A stretch of DNA of 33,904 nt from positions 1 to 33,904 of the IMG/VR virus record IMGVR_UViG_3300012922_000012, one strand, 5' to 3'. The stretch is from a virus. Position numbers and translations under genes: made by a program. The notes under the pieces were generated by a model. It did no database searches, was not told where the DNA came from, and saw only the letters and a program-made list of their open reading frames with translations. The stretch's first letter is position 1, and each line of letters starts with the position of its first letter. Below, piece after piece: positions 5,898-12,414 of the stretch.

Positions 5898-8800
5898 ATC
5901 CCTAGCCGACTCAGGTGAGATACCCAAACGTTGAGCGAGTTTACCAATCTGTGTCGACAGAATTTCGAGCTTCGGTGCGCCGATATCTGACTTCACGCCA
6001 GTGTAAGGACTGTATGCACCCCAAGCTAGAGCCTGCGCTGGCACGGACTCTAGACTTGCTGGAGCAGCTACGCGATTACGCCACCAGGGCGCCAATGTCT
6101 GCATCTCAGGTGTTGAAACTGACGAACCTGGCACAATTTCTTGACCCTTCGATGTCCGGGTGCCTCGCGTGTCTGCTAAGCCCACTCCGCGCGCCCAGTG
6201 AGCGTCGCCTACCGGTGTTTCCGTTTGGAAGCCAGTCTCCGGTACACCACTCGACTGAATGTAGAGCGGCACCTTTGGAGACTTCATCTGCACCTTACCG
6301 GTCTCCAGGTACTGCTGCATAGGCAGACCTTGTGCAGTCTTATGATAGACATGTCCTGGCAAATCCGCCATATCTGCCGGCGCGGTACCGCCCATACCAC
6401 CACCGAATCGCAGAAAGTCATTGAATCTGCCCTCATTGGAGAGCCAGTGCGCGCCAGTTCCACGAGCGATTTCAGTGCCCACGTCACTGCCAGGAGACGC
6501 CATGCCTACCATCGTGTTGAAGTGCGCGTACCTTGACGGCGCTTCCTCATCCCCGTATATTTGACGGAAGCGCTCGTACAGTGGATCCATCGCATACCAG
6601 CCAGTCATGCCCTTGAAAAGTTTAGGAGATTTACGTGCCTCACTCATCATGTCTATCAAGCGCTGCTCGTTCTTTGGAGTCATTACATCGCGAGCTGCTG
6701 CAGCGCCTGTCGGATTCTGTTTCGCTCCAGGCAGGTTACCCAGCTCGTTTCCCTGGCGGCTCAGCGCCAAGTCTGACAGGTCAGAGCGCGATACTCCAAA
6801 CAGCTGCTGCAATAGAGGATCTTCTGGGCCAACTTTCTGGGTGGCATCTGCAATCACTGTTCGAGGATCGCCGTATACTCCAGGAAAGGCATTCCGCTGC
6901 GGATTCGCAACCGTCTGCTGTCCCGGCTTCCACGGAGCCTGCGCTCGTGGGGAGCCCTGTAGATATTTCTCGACGAGATCGGGATCCGGTGCTGAGGTGG
7001 GTGGCACATCAACCGGGGAAGTGGTACTAGCTCCATGAATATCCCCTGTCCCAAGATCCTGAAATCCTGGTACACCGTGCTGACGTGCGACGTCGGACGC
7101 GTGCTCGAAGTCTGGGGTGACATGAGCTACGTGGAGGTAGCTATTTCCGTTTTCGTCGCCATGTACGTGAAGCGATGCCTGCGGGTCCTCGTCGAACGCA
7201 TCCTGGTGCGTCATCATGAAGTCGTGCAGGTCGTCGGGGGACGGCGGATGATCAAGCGCAATACTGCGTGCCGGCTGTGTAGGGACCGCGTATCCGCTGG
7301 TATGCAGCTCGCCGCTGGTCGGGTTGTACGTAACGCCACCGTGCGTGGTTACCTGACCCGCGAGGTGTTCGGCCTCTGGGGCGTATCGCCGCACAAGCGC
7401 CCCTAAGCCTCCCAGAGCGGTGCCGACCTCCCCTCCCTCGGCAAATCTTGGGTCATTGGACGGATCACGCTGGGAATGTCCCAGGTCGATTGTAGGTGGC
7501 ATCTGGTCTAGATCAGGGATCGATGGCACGGACTGCGGAGCGCCGAACTTCTTCCAGTCGCCCATTAGCTCTGGATTATGGTTTCCCAGACTCCAGCCTT
7601 CCTCTCCAGGGGTACCGCTCTCAAGCTGCAGCGCGGGACGCGGGGCGGTCGCTCTGCCGCTGTAGGTCTGTGCCCTGACGGTGTACACGTTCCCCTTCGG
7701 ACTCAGTAGACGCTCTCCTACCTCGTGCGGATAGACGCCGTTGTCCTTCCAGTGCTGGATGATCTGCTTTAGCTGATCTGCCTTCGTCTGCATGGCGGCT
7801 TGATTGGTCTTCGCGAACGCTGCTAATGCGCGCTCCGTCGGCGTACTCGCGCCCAGTGGCGTCACGGTGGCATACTTCTTGACGAGATTTCCAATGCCGC
7901 CCAGGATTGGGCCCACTTCCCCACCTTCGGCGAAGTCGCTGGTATCGGTGGTGTCATCGATTGGCGATACTGCGGATGTTTCGTTGTCCCTGAAGCGCGT
8001 TTTTGGTTTGGTGCCACGACCTTGTCGTGAGAACATATCTGAAACGTTGCTTTGCGGTAGCTGTGGAGTAGGAACTGATGTTGGTGCCGGATTTGGGTTC
8101 TTCATCTGCTCGATGAAGTCATCTACCTCACCAGGATGGAATCCTGACCATTCGCGCGCTCTCTCTGGCCCTGGTCCGAGTCTCGTAGCTGGAGTTGGAC
8201 CAAACATCCTGGCTTGCCCACGGAATAACCCTTCCCCCTCCGGAACATGATAGCCGGCGTAGCCCGCATCCTTGATCGAATCTTCAGCCTCGCTGAAGTT
8301 TTGTGCGGCAGCGCGAAGTCCCTGGGGATCGCTTGAGATGTCGTACATCGATGATTTTGGTACGCTTACCCTATACGGCGTCTTAGATTCCAGTCCTTGC
8401 TCGATCTTGGTGGGGTCGATGTCCCATGGATAGAGGCTAGTCGTCTTCGTACCGCCGCGACGAGCTTCCGCACCCTTGATCCCGGTGCCGTAGAACCGAG
8501 GATCTAGAGTAACTTCAGGACCAGACAGGTTGGACATGTGCAGAAAGTGTAGTTCTGGGTCTTCAAGGTTATTGAATTCCTCTGGCAGTATCCCTGTCTT
8601 TTGTGGGGCAAATACGGTATCAGCAGTCTTCGCCGTCCGGTTGGCTTCGCCATGTGGCCCGTAATTGAGCCAACTGTTCTGGCCGCGCGTCTCAGCGGTC
8701 ATCGCCGGGCGGGCGAGATCGGAGTACATGCCGGCGTGCTGCCGCCAAGCATTCTCCTCGCCATTCGCGCGGAATCCTACGCCTTCTTTTGCGTGTCCAA

Positions 8801-10499
8801 AGTAGTCATGAACGGCCCTGAAAATATCATTGTTGGTGGCAGGTACTCCACCGAAATTCTCCCCTGACTGGGTGAGTAGCGGATTACCTGATACGTCCTC
8901 CCCAGCACTGCCAAATCCAGCATCTGTTGGGTAGACGAACATGTGGTTGTTTTTTCGCACGTCTTCGGCGGCAAGTCTTGGGCTGGCTGCATACGGGTCC
9001 TCTCCTGGTGGCATGAACTCGACATTCACTCCGGCTTTCTTCATGTGCTGGTACTGAGCCAACGTCTCCTTGATCATGGCATCATAAGACGCCTTCACTG
9101 CCGGGTCGTTTGGATTGTGAGGCATAGCCTCGAAGGCGCCAGCTATCTGCTTCGCGCGCGCCGGATCGACCTGGGCGTACGTGCTCGGTGGATTGTACGG
9201 GAGCCCGGCTTCCTTCATATAGGCAGTAGCCGCATCTCGTGCAGGCTGGTGCGGGCCGACTTCGAATGTCCCCACACCGGGTACCGTGGCCTTACGCGGC
9301 ATGCCCTTCAGTGCCTCGGTCTGCTTGATTAGATCTCCGAGCCCGGCAAGTAGGCCGATCCGGCCACCTTTGGCGTGTGCCTGGCTGGCGATGTACTGCC
9401 CTGGCTCGGTCTCATCCTGTGGACGAGGGAAGGTCACGATAGGTTGCCCGTTCGAGCTGCGGATCACGGGTCCATCCACCGGGTCGTTGATCTCTTCATG
9501 CGCCGAGTTTAGGAACGAGTCCCCGGGGTGCTTCATGTAGGTCTTCATCGCCGGTACGCTGACCTGGGTATCGGAGGCGAAGTCCATTCCATTCTCATGG
9601 GCATGATTCAGTGCCCGCTGAAACAGCGATGTACCGATTCCTTGACCCTGCATATCTGGCCTAGTATCCATTCTGACCGACTGCATGGTATTCCCACGCC
9701 TGGCGACGATCTGACGGCTCAATAGGTCGCCAGTTTCCGGGTCGCGGGCGGTAAACGCCATCGTTCCCTCCGGATACTCGGCCGGCGGCGCCCATGGGGC
9801 TTGCGCCTCATTGGCGGGTTCCATCTGGATACTGTGCGCCGGACGCTGCCTGGCGGCCACAGCGCCCTCGTGGGCGGCCTGGCGGCCGGCGAAGGGCTCG
9901 GCGTAGGGTTGGGGCTCAATGCCCTCCTCAGTCATTCTCCGGCGGGCTGCGCCTTCCCTGGCCAGGGTACTGGCGTTCGCTCCGTCTGCAAGCAGGCGAT
10001 CATGACCTAGATTCATCATCTCACCGGCTCCGGCCGGCAGCCGGGCGACGGCGCGCTCGGCCCCCGCCTCGGGGAAGACCGCATTTGGGGCCGCCTCGCC
10101 TATTGCCCCAACGATGCCGGCGACGGGTGCTCCCAGATACTTTCCGGCCAGCTCAGATGCTTTGGAGACGATACGCGGGTAATTGGCGGCTAATATGCCA
10201 ACAGGAGACAATCTAGACGCATTGTGCACCGCACGACCGACCGCGTGATAGATCGGCGCGACCTGATTCTGTATGGTGCCGACACCTTCGGCGGACAACT
10301 CACCGGGCCCCATGCCCTCACTGACCTCGGCTCGGGCCCTTTCCATCGCATCTGGGCCCAATGGGAAAGCAGCGATACCAGACAACCCACCGACTATATT
10401 CGCGCCCCCGGTCTGTGCGAGATTGCGCAGTACATCCATGGCGCCTTTGTATTGCGCGATCTGGCCTTCTGTGTCTGGGGATGGGATTCGAGTTGCCAT
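5820..10499 (-). CDS. Giant multi-domain (polyvalent-type) late protein, probably packaged and ejected
   Basis: A 1559-residue protein at the promoter-distal end of the late operon. An N-terminal Gly/Ala-rich region (1-150) is followed by a GNAT acetyltransferase-like domain (about 247-330, acetyl-CoA loop QGQGIG at 284-289). Next is a domain with HDYFGH (564-569) and RGQNSW, known from many large phage proteins, then one around LHFLHMSNLSG (650-660) up to about 780. Another common phage domain (about 1050-1170, GGVTYNPTSGELHTSGYAV) precedes a C-terminal domain from about 1380. Modules FAEGGEV plus a glycine-rich amphipathic segment separate domains at 856 and 1019; HAKGGRI (375) and FSRGGIV (1544) are similar. 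This fusion style matches polyvalent proteins thought to be delivered with phage DNA to counter host defences. Delivery is inference; the GNAT call is moderate. Confidence 0.7.
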   Translation of the reverse strand: MATRIPSPDTEGQIAQYKGAMDVLRNLAQTGGANIVGGLSGIAAFPLGPDAMERARAEVSEGMGPGELSAEGVGTIQNQVAPIYHAVGRAVHNASRLSPVGILAANYPRIVSKASELAGKYLGAPVAGIVGAIGEAAPNAVFPEAGAERAVARLPAGAGEMMNLGHDRLLADGANASTLAREGAARRRMTEEGIEPQPYAEPFAGRQAAHEGAVAARQRPAHSIQMEPANEAQAPWAPPAEYPEGTMAFTARDPETGDLLSRQIVARRGNTMQSVRMDTRPDMQGQGIGTSLFQRALNHAHENGMDFASDTQVSVPAMKTYMKHPGDSFLNSAHEEINDPVDGPVIRSSNGQPIVTFPRPQDETEPGQYIASQAHAKGGRIGLLAGLGDLIKQTEALKGMPRKATVPGVGTFEVGPHQPARDAATAYMKEAGLPYNPPSTYAQVDPARAKQIAGAFEAMPHNPNDPAVKASYDAMIKETLAQYQHMKKAGVNVEFMPPGEDPYAASPRLAAEDVRKNNHMFVYPTDAGFGSAGEDVSGNPLLTQSGENFGGVPATNNDIFRAVHDYFGHAKEGVGFRANGEENAWRQHAGMYSDLARPAMTAETRGQNSWLNYGPHGEANRTAKTADTVFAPQKTGILPEEFNNLEDPELHFLHMSNLSGPEVTLDPRFYGTGIKGAEARRGGTKTTSLYPWDIDPTKIEQGLESKTPYRVSVPKSSMYDISSDPQGLRAAAQNFSEAEDSIKDAGYAGYHVPEGEGLFRGQARMFGPTPATRLGPGPERAREWSGFHPGEVDDFIEQMKNPNPAPTSVPTPQLPQSNVSDMFSRQGRGTKPKTRFRDNETSAVSPIDDTTDTSDFAEGGEVGPILGGIGNLVKKYATVTPLGASTPTERALAAFAKTNQAAMQTKADQLKQIIQHWKDNGVYPHEVGERLLSPKGNVYTVRAQTYSGRATAPRPALQLESGTPGEEGWSLGNHNPELMGDWKKFGAPQSVPSIPDLDQMPPTIDLGHSQRDPSNDPRFAEGGEVGTALGGLGALVRRYAPEAEHLAGQVTTHGGVTYNPTSGELHTSGYAVPTQPARSIALDHPPSPDDLHDFMMTHQDAFDEDPQASLHVHGDENGNSYLHVAHVTPDFEHASDVARQHGVPGFQDLGTGDIHGASTTSPVDVPPTSAPDPDLVEKYLQGSPRAQAPWKPGQQTVANPQRNAFPGVYGDPRTVIADATQKVGPEDPLLQQLFGVSRSDLSDLALSRQGNELGNLPGAKQNPTGAAAARDVMTPKNEQRLIDMMSEARKSPKLFKGMTGWYAMDPLYERFRQIYGDEEAPSRYAHFNTMVGMASPGSDVGTEIARGTGAHWLSNEGRFNDFLRFGGGMGGTAPADMADLPGHVYHKTAQGLPMQQYLETGKVQMKSPKVPLYIQSSGVPETGFQTETPVGDAHWARGVGLADTRGTRTSKGQEIVPGSSVSTPEMQTLAPWWRNRVAAPASLESVPAQALAWGAYSPYTGVKSDIGAPKLEILSTQIGKLAQRLGISPESARDLVITGKAGAFSRGGIVNDVLDAGGI

Positions 10500-10502
10500 G
10501 TT

Positions 10503-11339
10503 CTACCGTAAGTGTTTCCAGTCGCCTGGGTGTTTTTTGCGCATGTAATCCATAAGGTCCATCTTCTCGTACTTCCGGCATAGATACGAAAGAGTAAGAG
10601 GCATTATGCTGTAGTCGCCTTCCTTGACTTCGTTGAGGACGACGATCCCGCGCCAATGGCGCTGGCACTGCGCTCCGCGATAATCCTCTTCGTGAAGATA
10701 GCAAGATCCGGCTACAAGTCCGTGACGTGTTTCACCGGTTGGGAAGATGCGGGACCCGTACAGCATACCCTGTTGGTGGCCTTGGCAAAATGATACGCCG
10801 ATTTTATTAAGCCGGTTGTCGATGGATCCGCCAATCGCGAACTTCGACATCGACGACTGGAAGTAGTGGGCGTACGTGATGCCGTCGATGTCGACGGTTT
10901 GCAGGAATGGGTACCGCTTCCAGCCAGGAGATTTAAGGTGGTGAAGGCCGATGGTGCCCTCGTATTTGACGTCGTTCTCGACGGCGCGCGTGATTCGATT
11001 CTCGTGGTTGCCGAGCAAGTAGACCTGCTCTGGTGCCCATGCGCTCTTATTGCGCGACTGCCGCTTGATCTCTAGCCCAACGACGGAGTCATAGGTCGTG
11101 AAAAACTCATTCGCGGCCTCGATATCGTTTTCATACCGCGCTCCTTCGGTTTTCTTGGAGCCAGGCTTCTCATGCTGACTTAGGCTTGGCATGTCAGCAT
11201 TGTCGCCGACGTGAATAACTACATCTGGTTGGTAATCGATGACAGCTTGCGCAATCCACTTATGATGGTCGGTAGGAACCCCTGGCTTCGCTTGGGTATC
11301 AGGAATTATGAGGTGACGGCGGTACGGTGATTTGCTCAA
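10503..11339 (-). CDS. Calcineurin-like metallophosphoesterase
   Basis: A 278-residue phosphoesterase. Metal-binding motifs appear in the family order: IPDTQ (D14 and Q16, where most members have DxH), HVGDNAD (D46), LLGNHENR (N111 and H112), YAHYF (first downstream His) and GHQQG (final His motif). The fold hydrolyses phosphomono- or phosphodiesters with two metal ions; substrates of phage members are mostly unknown and include nucleic acids and cyclic nucleotides. It lies three bases upstream of the giant polyvalent gene and eight bases after the SPFH gene, in an accessory block at the end of the late operon. No signal peptide, so it would act in the cytoplasm or within the particle. Confidence 0.85.
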   Translation of the reverse strand: MSKSPYRRHLIIPDTQAKPGVPTDHHKWIAQAVIDYQPDVVIHVGDNADMPSLSQHEKPGSKKTEGARYENDIEAANEFFTTYDSVVGLEIKRQSRNKSAWAPEQVYLLGNHENRITRAVENDVKYEGTIGLHHLKSPGWKRYPFLQTVDIDGITYAHYFQSSMSKFAIGGSIDNRLNKIGVSFCQGHQQGMLYGSRIFPTGETRHGLVAGSCYLHEEDYRGAQCQRHWRGIVVLNEVKEGDYSIMPLTLSYLCRKYEKMDLMDYMRKKHPGDWKHLR

Positions 11340-11347
11340 GCTGGCTC

Positions 11348-11863
11348 CTAGTTTTGCATCAGGCGAATGGTTTTCACCAGAGCGAGACCTGCGAGCTGCA
11401 CGGACATCACTTCGATTCCGTACCGGAACGCACGTTTACGACAAGCTGCAGTGAGCTTATCTAGTATCTCGGTCGACCCGATTATATCGCACCAGTCATG
11501 GTCGCGCAACACGCGCCCCACTTCTCCCTGGCAGGCATCGCGGACGGCATGGTCGGTCTCTGCGATTTCTAACATGGCCTTGCGGATATCGTGGACCTTG
11601 TAAGTAATGATTGCATGGAACCCCACACTCTTTCCGTCTTTCGTGGTGATGCTCTCATTGCCCATGCTGTGAGTCGTCGGTACGACACTCTCATAAAGCA
11701 CGTGATCGATGCGAAATGGCCACATAAAGTGTAGACCTGGTTCGACGACACGCACGAATTTCCCTAGTCTCAAAAGGACGCCCTGCTCGAAACTATCGAG
11801 TACTATCCAGAAACGGAAAAGCTCCATTGATTGAATCAGAAATTCTACAAGGCGGTCGAACAC
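11348..11863 (-). CDS. SPFH / Band 7 (stomatin-prohibitin-like) protein
   Basis: A 171-residue protein with the SPFH core: FEQGVLLRLGKFVRVVEPGLHFMWPF (in the region of residues 25-50), then STTDGKS-type strand (ITTKDGKSVGFHAIITYKV), a helical part with VRDACQGEVGRVLRD and a C-terminal helix YGIEVMSVQLAGLAL. Host relatives (HflK/HflC, stomatins) scaffold membrane microdomains and regulate FtsH protease. Here the N-terminal membrane anchor is only a short amphipathic stretch (LVEFLIQSMELFRFWIVL) and the long C-terminal coiled coil is missing. GTG 11863 has AAGGAG seven bases upstream. It overlaps the EndoVII copy B by 19 bases. Confidence 0.82.
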   Translation of the reverse strand: MFDRLVEFLIQSMELFRFWIVLDSFEQGVLLRLGKFVRVVEPGLHFMWPFRIDHVLYESVVPTTHSMGNESITTKDGKSVGFHAIITYKVHDIRKAMLEIAETDHAVRDACQGEVGRVLRDHDWCDIIGSTEILDKLTAACRKRAFRYGIEVMSVQLAGLALVKTIRLMQN

Positions 11864-12198
11864 GATGCGCTCCTTCTGATGTATGCCAGTGCCAGCAGAA
11901 GACCGGCTTCATTATCCCCTAGTGCGCCGATTCCTACATTGCACTTGTGGCATAACCAACCACGAAATATACCGGTTTTGTGATCGTGATCCAGTCTAAA
12001 AGACCGTCCACGATTGCATGGCTTTGGAGTGCCACAGCATTCGCAATTTGCGGGCTCCGGCCTGGTCGGTTCTGGACATCCCTGATATTTCCTATTGGAT
12101 GCTCGAACCTGGGCGCGTATCTTCTCTAGCTTTATCGGATCCTGGCGCAACCTTTTCTGACAGTCGCGCTGTTGCGCCTTGCGTTTCTCTGAAGCCAT
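11845..12198 (-). CDS. Endonuclease VII-type HNH nuclease (copy B)
   Basis: A 117-residue His-Me-finger nuclease. Core: NCECCGTPKPC...FRLDHDHKTGIFRGWLC, HKCNVGIGALGD (about residues 51-97), with DHDH catalytic residues and CxxC/CxxC zinc ligands. The C-terminal part FRGWLCxKCNxGxGxLGD...LALAYIR is close to copy A at 2380-2838, clearer than to copy C at 32473-32889, so A and B probably share a recent ancestor. It starts at ATG 12198 with AGGAG seven bases upstream and has a basic N-terminus (SEKRKAQQRDCQKRLRQ) that may bind DNA. It separates the ejection genes from the SPFH/phosphoesterase block and is likely a mobile homing-type insertion. Confidence 0.85.
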   Translation of the reverse strand: MASEKRKAQQRDCQKRLRQDPIKLEKIRAQVRASNRKYQGCPEPTRPEPANCECCGTPKPCNRGRSFRLDHDHKTGIFRGWLCHKCNVGIGALGDNEAGLLLALAYIRRSASCSTAL

Positions 12199-12227
12199 TG
12201 ACTTCTCCTAGTGGCGCCTGCTATTCT
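12198..12227 (+). promoter_or_regulatory. Rightward promoter candidate inside the late region
   Basis: On the plus strand TTGACT (12198-12203, five of six -35 matches), an 18-base spacer and TATTCT (12222-12227, four of six -10 matches). Transcription would start near 12234 and lead directly into an AGGAG site and the two tiny membrane peptides. It faces against the late operon. Consensus-based prediction; the match is fair, and its placement just before a translation signal strengthens it. Confidence 0.4.
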
Positions 12228-12253
12228 AGCATCAATAGTGACAGGAGATGAAA

Positions 12254-12346
12254 ATGCTTACGAATCAAATTGGTTTCTGTATATCGATGTTCGCCGCCAT
12301 CCTGGTATGCGCCTCCGCTATCGGTGGTGGGAGGATACGTCGATGA
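12254..12346 (+). CDS. Tiny membrane peptide 1 (30 aa), opposite strand to late operon
   Basis: MLTNQIGFCISMFAAILVCASAIGGGRIRR: a single hydrophobic segment (about residues 6-24) followed by a positively charged end (RIRR), so probably one transmembrane helix with a cytoplasmic tail. AGGAG at 12243-12247 lies six bases before ATG 12254; an ATG at 12248 would be too close to it. The stop TGA overlaps the ATG of the next peptide (ATGA). A promoter candidate lies immediately upstream. Tiny membrane peptides of phage include accessory lysis proteins, toxins and superinfection-exclusion proteins; none can be chosen from sequence. Confidence 0.5.
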   Translation: MLTNQIGFCISMFAAILVCASAIGGGRIRR

Positions 12347-12414
12347 GCCACGCAATCGTACTGGGACTCAGTATTTACTTTATAATACTTGGTCTTACGG
12401 GAAACTCTCGTTAA
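12343..12414 (+). CDS. Tiny membrane peptide 2 (23 aa), coupled to peptide 1
   Basis: MSHAIVLGLSIYFIILGLTGNSR: one hydrophobic helix (about residues 4-18) with polar ends. Its ATG overlaps the TGA of peptide 1 (ATGA), the same coupling style as other genes in this phage. Its stop TAA shares bases with the stop of the 649-residue late protein on the minus strand (12411-12413). Size and composition fit a membrane-inserted peptide acting together with peptide 1. Real coding status needs expression data; the evidence is the coupled start, hydrophobicity and the gap it fills exactly. Confidence 0.45.
   Translation: MSHAIVLGLSIYFIILGLTGNSR

Noticed and set aside
12211-12414. A single 67-codon plus-strand frame
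   Set aside because: No ribosome site at its start; two shorter frames in this place have an AGGAG site, an ATGA junction and membrane-helix composition, so I describe those instead. The second peptide is the end of this frame.
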